A stretch of DNA of 64,000 bases, taken from the NCBI GenBank assembly GCA_001856825.1, contig ATMD01000004.1:106568-170567 (forward strand), in the 5' to 3' direction. A program made the position numbers and the translations under genes. Below are positions 1 through 10,447 of the stretch, one piece after another (within the stretch, counting starts at the first letter, position 1; the number at the start of each line of letters is the position of its first letter). The notes below the pieces were generated by a model that made no database searches, was not told the DNA's origin, and saw only the letters and a list, made by a program, of their open reading frames with translations. This DNA is from Thermoplasmatales archaeon I-plasma (GTDB lineage Archaea > Thermoplasmatota > Thermoplasmata > Thermoplasmatales > GCA-001856825).

Positions 1-192
1 CTTTCGGCAATTACGGACAACCCGAGGATTGTGATGAAGAAACTCAACATCAAGATGAATGAAGAAAAATTCCTCTTTTTCCCAAATGAATTTCTAACCC
101 CTTACCAGCTGGTTACAAGGCCTAACTATTTCCCCAAAATACTGATTATCAAGAGGAGAGATGGGATAACCTTTTTTCCCAGTAAACATTGA
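1..192 (+). CDS. 3'-terminal part of an unidentified protein (...LSAITDNPRIVMKKLNIKMNEEKFLFFPNEFLTPYQLVTRPNYFPKILIIKRRDGITFFPSKH*), truncated by the window edge
   Basis: Frame 1 is open from base 1 to TGA 190-192; the stop overlaps the TTG start of the next gene (TTGA). Confidence 0.55.
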   Translation, partial: LSAITDNPRIVMKKLNIKMNEEKFLFFPNEFLTPYQLVTRPNYFPKILIIKRRDGITFFPSKH

Positions 193-1457
193 AGATACGG
201 GGTAGAAGCGACTTGGGTGGTAACGATTTTATCAATCAATATTTGAAGAGATTTAGTGATGCTGTTCGGGACAATGAAGAAGCTGTAACAGAGTTCAAGA
301 AGAGGATGGATTCGGGTGGTTCGGCTCCAATAAAGCTTGCACTAGAACTGCTCAGGAAGTATTCCGGAGACATGAACACATTCTTTCAGGCTGTTCCACT
401 GAAGGATGTGAACGAAGGGTATTCTGGCAACATACTTGGAAATGTGAGTTCAGTCCGGTGCATAGAGTATGAGAAAAATGGGGAGAAGAGGATAAGATGT
501 GTTGGGACCCTTGAAGACAAGACAGGGAAGCTTTCGTTCACCGAATTTCCAGAATCAACGAGCAGGCTCTCACGGGGAGATCTAGTTCTTATAGTAAACA
601 CCCAGGTTGGGAGCTACAACAACAGACCTTACCTGACAATTTCGGCAAAGAATGAAATAAACGTGCTGGAAAAGTCAAGCTTCAAGAGTGCCATGGGAGA
701 GAATCTGCTAGTGAGGGACCTCAAGCCGGATATGTATGACGTTACTATACGAGGAACGCTTAGGTCTTTGCGGTCAAAGGAAAACGTGGGGAAGGACTCT
801 GTAACCCTCTATTCAGGAATATTAAACGATGATTCAGGTAACGTCTCCGTTCAGAGCTGGGGTACTCCGATACCTGATGGGGTCGTCGAAATAAGTGGGG
901 CATCTGTGAAGCAATTCAAGGAGAAGCTTTACCTGCAGATAGGCAAGGGAACAAAGGTTACTGTAATAAGCAAAGAGAGCGGCCAGTTTGCGAACCTGGA
1001 ACAGCTTTCCAAATCTCAGAGCGGCACGGTGAAGGGGAGTGGCATAGTCCTGAAGATTATGGACAAGAACCTGGTTGTATCAGTCTGTTCCGTATGCCAG
1101 CGCGTGGTCAAGGAGGGAAGATGCCAGATGCACCCTGATGCACCTGTTGAAAGGATACTCCGTTTATCAATGATCATAGACGATGGCTACTATTCGCCGT
1201 TGGTCTATGTGTACCAGAAGGCACTTGAGGGGTATGTGGAAGAGGGTAAAGAAGGCATCAAAGCCGCTATAGTCAACGGGAAGGAAAGCGATGTCTTCAA
1301 TAAGCTGAAACAAAAGATTGAAATGAAGCCTGTGAAGTTTGTAATCTATGGGTTCAAGGGATCATCCGGGACGTACATGGAGGCACAGGAACTGGTGGTA
1401 CTGGACAGTAATGCTTTAGGAGAAGAATACCAGAGGGCGATAGAGGGATTGAAATGA
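189..1457 (+). CDS. Replication factor A (RPA)-like ssDNA-binding protein with OB folds and a Zn finger
   Basis: 422 aa; repeated OB-fold-like segments and a C-terminal CSVCQRVVKEGRCQMHPD zinc-finger typical of archaeal RPA; TTG start. Confidence 0.85.
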   Translation: MKIRGRSDLGGNDFINQYLKRFSDAVRDNEEAVTEFKKRMDSGGSAPIKLALELLRKYSGDMNTFFQAVPLKDVNEGYSGNILGNVSSVRCIEYEKNGEKRIRCVGTLEDKTGKLSFTEFPESTSRLSRGDLVLIVNTQVGSYNNRPYLTISAKNEINVLEKSSFKSAMGENLLVRDLKPDMYDVTIRGTLRSLRSKENVGKDSVTLYSGILNDDSGNVSVQSWGTPIPDGVVEISGASVKQFKEKLYLQIGKGTKVTVISKESGQFANLEQLSKSQSGTVKGSGIVLKIMDKNLVVSVCSVCQRVVKEGRCQMHPDAPVERILRLSMIIDDGYYSPLVYVYQKALEGYVEEGKEGIKAAIVNGKESDVFNKLKQKIEMKPVKFVIYGFKGSSGTYMEAQELVVLDSNALGEEYQRAIEGLK

Positions 1458-2224
1458 AGCAGAGAGAACCGGCCGTCAGGATAACCACTCCGGAGCTGCT
1501 TGGAATAGACGAGGTATATGAGGAGAACGAGACTTCGTTTGGACTGTCAGAACTTGGGCTGCTAATCAACAGGTTCCTTCTTTCCGGTAAATTTGTTGGT
1601 AAATCGGACGAGGATGACAGGCCAATTGTAAGGGTCAAGGATACTTTCAACGAAGTTTCCCTGTATGTGGGTTCCTACTACTCGGACAGCCTGGAGATAC
1701 TGGAAGAGCTGAACGAGGACGATAACGTGATAATCGTTGGGAAGGTTTCGATTTCAAATTCCCAGTCGCAGTTTTCAAAGAGGTTTTACCTGGAGAATAT
1801 TTCGAAGGCCACAGAAATAGAGAGAAAGTACTTCGAATCAAAAGCTGTTCAGTTCCTTAACGACAGAGTTAAGAAGATCGCGAGGGCAATCTCGTCAGGC
1901 ATTCGAGGAAAAGACGAGCTTTCGGTCCTGATGGATTCAGAGAGAAATGGGATAGGTCTTTCCAGGAGGTTTGAAGTCAAAGGTTCAATAGATGTTGAAA
2001 AGTTCTCAGAACAGGTCAGCTCTTTCCTCCAGCAGGTTAACAGGGGAAACAGGGAAAGCATTCTCAGGGAGATCAAGAATTTCAGGGAAATATCAATGGC
2101 AGAAATCGCCGATAAATTTGAGGGAAAAATTCCACGTGATGAATTGGAGGAGGAGATAAGGAACCTGATGAATGACGGCGAAATAATGGAGATCAAAACC
2201 GGTATTTACCGGTACGTTCCTTAG
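1454..2224 (+). CDS. RPA-associated OB-fold protein (RPA32-like, COG3390 type)
   Basis: Overlaps the RPA stop by 4 nt; OB-fold N-terminus and winged-helix-like C-terminus; usual partner of archaeal RPA. Confidence 0.75.
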   Translation: MKQREPAVRITTPELLGIDEVYEENETSFGLSELGLLINRFLLSGKFVGKSDEDDRPIVRVKDTFNEVSLYVGSYYSDSLEILEELNEDDNVIIVGKVSISNSQSQFSKRFYLENISKATEIERKYFESKAVQFLNDRVKKIARAISSGIRGKDELSVLMDSERNGIGLSRRFEVKGSIDVEKFSEQVSSFLQQVNRGNRESILREIKNFREISMAEIADKFEGKIPRDELEEEIRNLMNDGEIMEIKTGIYRYVP

Positions 2225-2225
2225 T

Positions 2226-3710
2226 CTAATGCCTGAAAGCCCTCTCCTTCACTTCAATGAACGTCATGCCCTTATTCTTTGCGTAATCAACGACTTCCTC
2301 ATCCCTTATTGATCCCATTGGTGCTGCGATGTTTCTTATTCCAGAAGATTCGATCAGTTCGACGGAATCACGGAATGGGAAGAAGCCATCGGATATCAGG
2401 AGAGCATCTTGAGAAATCCTTCCAGTACTCCTGGCTCGATCAAGTGCAATCCTTGCAGAGTCCACCCTGTTTGGCTGACCGCCACATGAAGAGAGCAACC
2501 ATCCGTCCCTTACGATTGCAATCGCATTGCTTTTGATTGACTTGACTACTTCCCATCCGAATCCTGCATCCTCCTCCAGTCTTGTGCTCAGGGAGCCTGA
2601 CCTGCATTCCATATTCGGATGAGACATCGCATTCCATTCCTGCACAAGCAACAGGTTTCCAGCGCTCCTTACATCCGGAATCCTGTAGACATTCTCTCTC
2701 CCTTTGAGCAGCCTGATGTTCTTCTTCTTATCAAGCAGTTCAAGGGCTTCTTCATCGAAATCTCGTGCTATTATAACTTCAAGGAATTTGTCCTTAAGAT
2801 ATGAAACATGACCTGCATCAACTACTCCGTTATACGCAAGTATTCCACCGTAAGCAGATACCGGGTCTGATTCATATGCCCTCTTCATGGAGCCTGAACC
2901 GGTGGCAGCTCCGCAGGGAGCGGCATGCTTTACAACAGAGCTAGAACCATTCCCTAGCCTCAGTACGAGGTCCCATGCTGCCCACGCGTCTAAAATGTTG
3001 TTGAAGCTGACCTCCTTTCCCTTCTTTAGTACTTCAAAGAATGGGGGGTACATAGCGTACGAATGGGCCTTCTGATGCGGGTTCTCTCCATATCTCAACT
3101 TGGAGTATTCCCTACCTCCTATGACAAAAATATCGCTCTCTCCTTCCATCCATTGTGAAATGGCTTGGTCATAGTAAGCTGTCAGCCTGAATGTCTCACC
3201 TGCAAGCGCTCTTCTCAGTTCAAGACTTACTTCCCCATCTTTCATTCTTTCCATGACTCTTTCCATTGAACTCTTTCCGGGAACGGGAATTACCCTCTGG
3301 AAATTCTTTGCTGCTGCCCTTAGGAGGGTCACGCCGCCGATATCTATAAACTCGACCAGGTCCTCGGAGTTGGAAAGGAAATGACCAATGAAATCGTAAA
3401 GCTCAACGTAAACGAGATCAACCGCATTGTAGGAAAATTTCTTGAGGTCCTCGTCCTCTCTGTCCTTGGATAGAATTCCTGCAAGAAGGGAAGTTGAAAG
3501 CGTTTTTACCCTTCCCCCAAGTATTTCTGGATTACCCGTCAGCTTCTCAACACTCTCGCAGTTTACTCCGTGTTCCTCCAGATAATTTTTTGTTCCTGAA
3601 GTACCGAAAATTCTATAGTTATTGGACAGAAGGAACTGCCCTACCTTCTCTAGGCCTTGCTTATCCGAAATTGAGATGACTGCATTCTTCTCTTTTCCCA
3701 CGTTACACAT
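2226..3710 (-). CDS. purH: Bifunctional AICAR transformylase / IMP cyclohydrolase
   Basis: N-terminal MGS-like domain (AVISISDKQGLEKVGQFL...GGRVKTLS) and AICARFT domain (KLRYGENPHQKAHSY, SVVKHAAPCGAATG). Confidence 0.93.
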   Translation of the reverse strand: MCNVGKEKNAVISISDKQGLEKVGQFLLSNNYRIFGTSGTKNYLEEHGVNCESVEKLTGNPEILGGRVKTLSTSLLAGILSKDREDEDLKKFSYNAVDLVYVELYDFIGHFLSNSEDLVEFIDIGGVTLLRAAAKNFQRVIPVPGKSSMERVMERMKDGEVSLELRRALAGETFRLTAYYDQAISQWMEGESDIFVIGGREYSKLRYGENPHQKAHSYAMYPPFFEVLKKGKEVSFNNILDAWAAWDLVLRLGNGSSSVVKHAAPCGAATGSGSMKRAYESDPVSAYGGILAYNGVVDAGHVSYLKDKFLEVIIARDFDEEALELLDKKKNIRLLKGRENVYRIPDVRSAGNLLLVQEWNAMSHPNMECRSGSLSTRLEEDAGFGWEVVKSIKSNAIAIVRDGWLLSSCGGQPNRVDSARIALDRARSTGRISQDALLISDGFFPFRDSVELIESSGIRNIAAPMGSIRDEEVVDYAKNKGMTFIEVKERAFRH

Positions 3711-4155
3711 ATCATTGAACCGTATTAAACTGTTATTTTGATTTAAATTTCCATAGCAAAGGTGAATTGTTCATTCTCTACAGTTGCGTAATGCGCCTCA
3801 TTCGTTAAAGAGCCTATATGCGGTCAACTGCACAAATGCTCAATTGAAAACAATTGGCTCTATATACAGGGGGATTTGGGCATTTGTCATATGTCGGAGC
3901 TTAGAGAATTTTCTATCATTTCATTCCATCCTTACTTAAAACATAACTTAATTGAGAGTATAACGCAAACGAATGCATATCCACTTACCTTGGACATCGA
4001 AATGCTTCTCTTTTCTATAGGAATCCTATGAAAATGGCCGTTCCTGATAGTGAATGAACCTTTACTTTTTGTAGGCGTTTACATACTGAACATCCAACGT
4101 ATTGCCCTAACTTCGTAGAGGAACAAAATAACAAAAATTTTAATCATAAAAGGAA

Positions 4156-5379
4156 ATGGTCGTTAATATGGAGGAATCCGTAATGCCAAGGAATATAGTG
4201 GTTGAATCTCTGCCTCAGGCCCTAGTTGAGCAGAGAGAAGTCGAAATAGTGGAACGAAAGGGAATCGGTCATCCTGACTCCGTATCTGACGGAATAGCCG
4301 AAGCAGTGAGCAGGTCTCTGTCCAAATACTACATAGAAAACTACGGAAGAATACTGCATCACAATACCGATCAGGTAGAAGTGGTTGGAGGTCAATCTCA
4401 ACCGGAATTTAATGGTGGGACTATTTTAGAGCCCGTCTACATATTGCTTTCCGGAAGGGCAACCACAACTGTAAATGGAAAAAGGATACCCTACAGAAGC
4501 ATAGCAATAAAGGCAGCTTCCGACTATCTTAAGAACAGGTTTGATACTATAAATATAGAAAGTGACGTGATGATAGACTGCAGGATAGGTCACGGTTCTA
4601 TAGACCTAAGGTCCCTTTATGATACCAGGAAACTGCTCTCAAACGATACATCATTTGGTGTAGGTTTTGCGCCTTTCTCAGAGACTGAGAATGCTGTCAT
4701 GAGGGCAGAAAACTTTGTGAACAGTGACCTGAAGAAGACGATACCTGCACTCGGATACGATGTGAAGGTAATGGGTTTCAGGAAGAAGGACACCATTAAC
4801 CTGACCATTGCCGCCGCAATGGTTGGGAAGTACATCAAGGACGGGGAAGATTACGTAGACAAGAAGGAAAAGGCAAGAGAACTTGTACAAAAATACGTCC
4901 AGAAAGATTCAAAACGTGAGATTAAGGTGTCGATAAACACAGCAGACAACCCGAAGGACAATCTCTATTATCTGACTGTCACGGGGCTATCAATGGAGAA
5001 TGGTGACGATGGTTCCGTTGGGAGGGGGAACAGGGTAACAGGATTGATAACGCCTTACAGGCCTATGAGCATGGAAGCTGCTGCAGGGAAGAACCCGGTG
5101 ACGCATGTTGGAAAACTTTACAATCTTGCGGCCATGAAAATAGCAGAGCAATGCATAAAGGAATCAGGAGGAGAAGTGCCTGAAATTCACGTTAGGATTG
5201 TATCACAGATAGGAAGGCCCATTGACGACCCTCACGTTGCAAATCTTCAGATTGTGGGAGCAAGTGAACAGGTTTCAAAGAAATACCTGAAAGATTTCAC
5301 CAGGATAGCCGACGACTGGCTGGCGAATCTGAACAGGATAACGAATATGCTGGTAGCAGGTGAAATAAACACATTCTGA
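4156..5379 (+). CDS. mat: Archaeal-type S-adenosylmethionine synthetase
   Basis: 407 aa; VEIVERKGIGHPDSVSDGIAEAVSR and GRGNRVTGLITPYRPMSMEAAAGKNPVTHVGKLYN are hallmark archaeal MAT motifs. Confidence 0.95.
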   Translation: MVVNMEESVMPRNIVVESLPQALVEQREVEIVERKGIGHPDSVSDGIAEAVSRSLSKYYIENYGRILHHNTDQVEVVGGQSQPEFNGGTILEPVYILLSGRATTTVNGKRIPYRSIAIKAASDYLKNRFDTINIESDVMIDCRIGHGSIDLRSLYDTRKLLSNDTSFGVGFAPFSETENAVMRAENFVNSDLKKTIPALGYDVKVMGFRKKDTINLTIAAAMVGKYIKDGEDYVDKKEKARELVQKYVQKDSKREIKVSINTADNPKDNLYYLTVTGLSMENGDDGSVGRGNRVTGLITPYRPMSMEAAAGKNPVTHVGKLYNLAAMKIAEQCIKESGGEVPEIHVRIVSQIGRPIDDPHVANLQIVGASEQVSKKYLKDFTRIADDWLANLNRITNMLVAGEINTF

Positions 5380-5385
5380 AGTCAC

Positions 5386-5835
5386 ATGTTTGTCCAGTTC
5401 AGATTGTTCAACCCCTCTCAGCTCAGTGACATAATAGAGATTGCAAGGAAGAACCTGACAGAGAGGTACAACGATTTTGTTTACCTGGACATACAGAAGT
5501 CCTGGCCATCGGCCTTCATTGTAGGCATGTCGGATCAGACCATTGCGGGGTTCATATGCGGAGGGATCTCCGGGGACAAGGAAGCGAGAATACTGATGCT
5601 GGCGGTAGACACCCCATTCAGGCACAACGGGATAGGATCTGGGCTGATGTCACTTTTTGAACAGGAAGCTCAGAAGGTGAAGGTGGGCAAGATCAGGTTA
5701 GAGGTCAGAACGGACAATCTAGAGGCCATAAAATTCTACAAGAATCACGGTTTTGCTGTCTCGAACCTCCTTCCATCCTATTACAATGATGGTTCCGATG
5801 CTTACACAATGGAGAAGATACTGGTCAAGACCTGA
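5386..5835 (+). CDS. GNAT acetyltransferase, RimI-like
   Basis: LAVDTPFRHNGIGSGLMSLFEQEAQ ... VRTDNLEAIKFYKNHGF acetyl-CoA-binding GNAT motifs. Confidence 0.85.
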   Translation: MFVQFRLFNPSQLSDIIEIARKNLTERYNDFVYLDIQKSWPSAFIVGMSDQTIAGFICGGISGDKEARILMLAVDTPFRHNGIGSGLMSLFEQEAQKVKVGKIRLEVRTDNLEAIKFYKNHGFAVSNLLPSYYNDGSDAYTMEKILVKT

Positions 5836-5951
5836 TCCGGGATTGATACCTGGTTGATTCCTTTTTCATTCTCCTTTCTATAACCCTATATATCCCTCAG
5901 TTTTCAGAAAGAAGCCAGATTGAGGATCCGCTTTAACCAATTAAAGTCATT

Positions 5952-6731
5952 TCAGACCGCAAAATCGTCATCCTCAAGCTTTACTTCAGGAACTGGAGTG
6001 GTGGTACCATCCTTCTTCAGCATCTTTATCCATATGTTCCCAAATGGTATCTCCTGGTTCAGTTCAATGCGTCCATAGTACGCGAGGAAAAGGGATGACT
6101 GGAATACGTTTATGAGGTCATCATATGAATCCTTTGATATTGATTCCATTGTGAAGTGGTCCTTCCTCGATTCAAGCATCCTTGTCCATATCTCCCTGAT
6201 TATGACCTGGAAATCCTCTGGATGGGCTGTCTCCTGGAAAATAATCTTCCTTGCCTTCTTGACTGTGTTCCTTAGGAAACTTAGGGGCGTGTTCTTTATA
6301 GCTTCAACTATGTCCTCTATCGTGACATTCCTCTTCTCGACTGGAAGGTAGCCAAGGGAGATGTCGGGAATTGCCATCTCTTCCTCGCTCACATCAATTG
6401 GTTCGTCCATCAGCTCTTCCTGCTCCTCAGGTTGAGGAAGGAGGAGTTCACTCTTGTTCCTTATATTAATCCATGCAAAATAGACTATCTTTCCTGCTAC
6501 TGGAAAATCCCTGAAGTATTGGTTCACCTCATTCAAGAAGACGGAAGTGAACTTCTCCAGGTCTATGTTCCATGGATCAAGGTCGTACTTGTCGACGACC
6601 TCCAGCACTTTCAATATAACCTCTCCCTTCTTCCTTTCCAGCTCTGGGGATATCTCCTCCTGCATGATCTTCTCTATTACCGCCTGGTCCTTGTTTGCAT
6701 TCAAAATCTCCGAAACTATTTCCGTTGTCAT
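5952..6731 (-). CDS. scpA: Segregation/condensation protein A (ScpA)-like kleisin
   Basis: 259 aa, 4-nt overlap with the smc stop; DLDPWNIDLEKFTSVFLNEV ... ScpA-type N-terminus. Confidence 0.85.
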   Translation of the reverse strand: MTTEIVSEILNANKDQAVIEKIMQEEISPELERKKGEVILKVLEVVDKYDLDPWNIDLEKFTSVFLNEVNQYFRDFPVAGKIVYFAWINIRNKSELLLPQPEEQEELMDEPIDVSEEEMAIPDISLGYLPVEKRNVTIEDIVEAIKNTPLSFLRNTVKKARKIIFQETAHPEDFQVIIREIWTRMLESRKDHFTMESISKDSYDDLINVFQSSLFLAYYGRIELNQEIPFGNIWIKMLKKDGTTTPVPEVKLEDDDFAV

Positions 6732-9700
6732 GTAGCAGCAGCCTCCTCAGTTTCTAGTTCCTTGGTAAACACCGTACTGTTCTTGTCCTGGAAGGTTACG
6801 CCAATTATCTGGTGTGCATACTTCATTGTTGCCTTTCTCAGAGTTACAGCAATGATCTGTGCGCTCTCTGAATTCCTCCTGAACAGTCTTCCCACATTTT
6901 CTGCATTCACGCCGTCCAAGAACATGTCGACCTCATCCATGAAGTAGATAGGTGAAGGATCGTAGTTCTGTATAGCTATTATGAACGATAGGGCAGCTAT
7001 ACTCTTCTCTCCGCCGCTCAGGGATGCAAGGTTATCCACTTTCTTCCCCTTGGATGATGCCTTGATGACGAGGCCTCCCTGGAATGGATTGGTTACGTTC
7101 TCCAGCATAAGGTAGCCCTCTCCACCGTTTGTCAGTTCCTTGTATATCCCAATGAAATTCTTATTGACTGCTTCGAAGACCTCAAGGAATACAACCTTCT
7201 TCTGCTCCTCCAGTTTGCTCTCCAGCTCTCCCAGTCTCTTCATCTCCTCTTCAAGTCGTTCCTTCTTGCCAACGAGTTCATCCAGCCTCGCCTTTTCTTC
7301 CGCATAGTCATTGATGCTCTTCAGATTGATTGGTTCCATCTCGTGAAGCTGGTTTTCAAGCGCATTAATTTCCTTCTTTATCTCCTCTGCGGACCTGCGG
7401 TCCTCTACAATTTCGAATTTCTTCTCCTCTATTGTCTTTGTCAAGTCCGCTATTCTCTGTGAGGCCTCTTCCATCTTTGCCTGCAGTGATAGAAGGAAGT
7501 CCATTTTTGTCTTCTTTATGGTTGTCTTGGAATCAACCTCTGACCTGATCTTGAATCTCTCGTTAGTAATCTTCTCTATCTCCTCTCCTCTCTTCTTGAG
7601 CGTACCTTCCTTAGATTGATACAGCGAGGAAAGGGTGTCAAGTTCCATCTTCACTTTCTGGAGGGAAGCTTGCATTTCCTCCGACGTTTTCTTCCCCCTG
7701 GAAAGCTCGTCTTGCTTTGATTCTATAGACTCCTCCACGGAATCGTGATTTGCCTTGAGCCCGCTTAGGATCATCTTCTGGGAGTTCAGCATAGATGTCT
7801 GTTCCTCCACTTCTCTCTTCAGGTCTGACACCTTCTGCTTCATTGATCGTATCTCTTCCCTTGTCTTCTTGTCCATAGCCTTGTCCTTCTCTGAGTTTAG
7901 CTTCTCAATGCGATTATTCAATGCAACTAGCTCAGAATTGATCTGGTCAATTGCACTGTTCTCTGCTCGTTCATCGGCAGTTCCGAGTTCAAGAAGTTTC
8001 TTCCTCTCCTCCAGATACCCCTTCTTCTTTCTCATCTGCTCTTCGAGTTCCTTCTTCCTGTTCACAAGCTGCGTGAACTCTCCCTCACTCTTGCCAACTT
8101 CGAGGTGAGCCTTGTTGATCTTCTCTGCCAGGGTCCTGAGCTCATTCTCCAACGTAGATAATTCATTTCTGATCTCCACCCTTCTGCCCTTAAGCGCAGA
8201 AAGTTTCGCTGTCAGTCCCTCCAAGTCCTTGCCTACCTCCCTTTTCGGAAGTGTGCCACCGGTCATCGCGTTACTTGGATCAATGAGGTCCCCATCAAGT
8301 GTGACTATCCTCACACCGCCCATTACTTCCCTCGCGACTTTCATGTCCTTTACGAGCAAAGTGTCGGAGAAGACATAGCTGACTATGTCCTTCAATGAAT
8401 CGTCTGCGGTTATCTTTTCTGAAAGGAAGCCCATAGTCGACTTGTCCTGTGAAAGCATGACTGCCTTGCCTCTTGGCCTGAGCGGTATAATCTTGTTCAA
8501 TGGAAGGAAAGTAAGTCTTCCCTTTCCCTTCCTCTTCAGTGACTCAATAGCTGACTGCGCATCCTCATCCCTATCCACCACGATGCTGAACAGCCTGTTG
8601 CCTCCGGCTGCCCTAACTGCCTTTTCATAATCCGCAGAATATGAAATGAGGGAATCAACCGTTCCCTTTATTCCCTTGAGGCTGCCTCCTGCAGATTCCA
8701 TGTTAATGAAATTGATGCTCTCCCATACGCCTGATAACTTCACTCCCTGAACCTTTCCAACTTCGCTTTCAACCTTCTCTATCTGGTTTGTAATCTCTTC
8801 CTCGTCCTTCCTCAATTGTTCTATCTTCTTCTTTGTCTCAAGGTATGCCTTGTTTGCTCCTTCTCCCTGAGGGTCCACCTTCTTCAGGTTCTTGGTCCTC
8901 CAGTCTGCATCCTTTATAGAGAATTCAAGTGTCTGGAGCTCTTCTTCTATCTTTGAAATCTCCTCCATCACGCCTGTATTCCTTGCCTGAATTGAGGACA
9001 GGTTTGATTTGTGTTTTGCAAGTTCATTTAGCGTATCCTCCTTCTGCTTGTTTACTTCGTTCATCGCCTTCGTCAGGTCTTCGAACTTGTCAAATGACGT
9101 TGCAGACTTATTTTCCATGTCCTGGATTGTTAGTTCCAGCTCTTTCAGCGCGTCGTTCCTCGACTTCAGGTCCTCCTCCATTTTCTTGACCTTTGTCTCG
9201 CTCTGCTTTACATCGTTCTCAAGTTTTTTCTTCCTTGTCAGTAGTTCTGAGATCTCCTTCTTGATCTGGGATATTGTTCCCTGTAGATTCTCATGCTCCA
9301 TGTTGATCTTTGCATAGTTGAGTTTGCTTGAATCCAGGTCCCCCTTGATGCGCTGGAATTCCTCCAATTCCTTGTTGTTCTGCTTTAGCGTCTCTATCTT
9401 CTTGTCTAGCTCCTCTCCCTTGGAAATCAGTTCCTTGACCTTCTCATCTGCAGATTTTATCTCTCCCTCTATCTTCTCAATTTGTTCCTTTATTGTATTG
9501 ATCTCGTTCTCCGTCTCGCTCTTCTTCCTGAAAAGGAGAATTGACTCGTCCTTCTCTACCTCCTTCTTCTTGGCAAGATAGGCTTCAGCCTGCTCCTTTT
9601 CAGCTGTAAGGAGTTCAACCCTGCCGGAAAGTTCGGCCACGAGCGCCTGGACTGTAACCATATTTTCCCTCGTCTTGTCCTTCTCGTTGTTTGCCTTCTC

Positions 9701-10246
9701 TATTTCATTATTATAGACGGAAATACCACCAACCTCCTCGAGGATTCCACGCCTCTCGAGTGGCGTCATTTCCACTATTCCTGTTATGTCTCCCTGCCTG
9801 ACGAAGTTGTAGCCATCTGCGAATATCTTCACCTTTTCCAGGAGATATTCGAAGTCCTGTAGCCTAGCCTTGTCGTCGTTGATGTAATAATAAGAAGAAT
9901 AATCCTGTTCATTATTCTCTGAAAGCTTGACCACCCTGGTAAAGGTGACCTCATTTGATTCAATTGGCACAAGCTTGTCACTGTTGTCGAAGGTCACGCT
10001 CGCCTTCAGGTAAGGTGATGGCTTCCCCGACTGGTTACGGTGAATCAGGTCAGTCAGTTTCTGCGCCCTGAGTGACTTGTTGCTTTTGGTACCCAGGACA
10101 AAAAGCAATGCATCGCCTATATTGCTCTTTCCTGAGGCATTCGGTCCTGTGACTGATGTATAACCTGACCTGAAGTCTATGACTGTCTTTCTTCCAAATG
10201 ATTTGAAATTCTCCATTTCTATTCTTTTTAGGAACATATTTTTCAC
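6728..10246 (-). CDS. smc: Chromosome segregation ATPase SMC
   Basis: 1172 aa; GPNASGKSN Walker A, long coiled coils, hinge, LSGGEKSIAALSFIIA signature and YFMDEVDMFLD Walker B. Confidence 0.97.
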   Translation of the reverse strand: MKNMFLKRIEMENFKSFGRKTVIDFRSGYTSVTGPNASGKSNIGDALLFVLGTKSNKSLRAQKLTDLIHRNQSGKPSPYLKASVTFDNSDKLVPIESNEVTFTRVVKLSENNEQDYSSYYYINDDKARLQDFEYLLEKVKIFADGYNFVRQGDITGIVEMTPLERRGILEEVGGISVYNNEIEKANNEKDKTRENMVTVQALVAELSGRVELLTAEKEQAEAYLAKKKEVEKDESILLFRKKSETENEINTIKEQIEKIEGEIKSADEKVKELISKGEELDKKIETLKQNNKELEEFQRIKGDLDSSKLNYAKINMEHENLQGTISQIKKEISELLTRKKKLENDVKQSETKVKKMEEDLKSRNDALKELELTIQDMENKSATSFDKFEDLTKAMNEVNKQKEDTLNELAKHKSNLSSIQARNTGVMEEISKIEEELQTLEFSIKDADWRTKNLKKVDPQGEGANKAYLETKKKIEQLRKDEEEITNQIEKVESEVGKVQGVKLSGVWESINFINMESAGGSLKGIKGTVDSLISYSADYEKAVRAAGGNRLFSIVVDRDEDAQSAIESLKRKGKGRLTFLPLNKIIPLRPRGKAVMLSQDKSTMGFLSEKITADDSLKDIVSYVFSDTLLVKDMKVAREVMGGVRIVTLDGDLIDPSNAMTGGTLPKREVGKDLEGLTAKLSALKGRRVEIRNELSTLENELRTLAEKINKAHLEVGKSEGEFTQLVNRKKELEEQMRKKKGYLEERKKLLELGTADERAENSAIDQINSELVALNNRIEKLNSEKDKAMDKKTREEIRSMKQKVSDLKREVEEQTSMLNSQKMILSGLKANHDSVEESIESKQDELSRGKKTSEEMQASLQKVKMELDTLSSLYQSKEGTLKKRGEEIEKITNERFKIRSEVDSKTTIKKTKMDFLLSLQAKMEEASQRIADLTKTIEEKKFEIVEDRRSAEEIKKEINALENQLHEMEPINLKSINDYAEEKARLDELVGKKERLEEEMKRLGELESKLEEQKKVVFLEVFEAVNKNFIGIYKELTNGGEGYLMLENVTNPFQGGLVIKASSKGKKVDNLASLSGGEKSIAALSFIIAIQNYDPSPIYFMDEVDMFLDGVNAENVGRLFRRNSESAQIIAVTLRKATMKYAHQIIGVTFQDKNSTVFTKELETEEAAAT

Positions 10247-10447
10247 CGTATGACAGTTGTCTGTTATATGGCATCAATATGTCATACTTTGTATATATAG
10301 TTTTCTGTTGAATGGGCCATGACAACGGTGCGTCCTTGAGCTCTTGACTCAGCACTTTTACACTGATATAATATGCAGTTTACTGAGAGTCGTCACTTTT
10401 GGCTGACACAAATCATTCGTTGTAGAGCTGGTCAGGTGTGTTATACA

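Noticed and set aside
3711-4155. Possible SAM-responsive riboswitch or ncRNA upstream of mat
   Set aside because: No recognisable riboswitch core could be folded by eye, and SAM riboswitches are not expected in archaea; unsupported without a covariance-model search.
6112-9581. Many plus-strand ORFs (60-170 aa) inside scpA/smc on the opposite strand
   Set aside because: Ser/Phe/Leu-rich shadow ORFs antisense to well-conserved coding sequence; they reflect codon usage of the true minus-strand genes.
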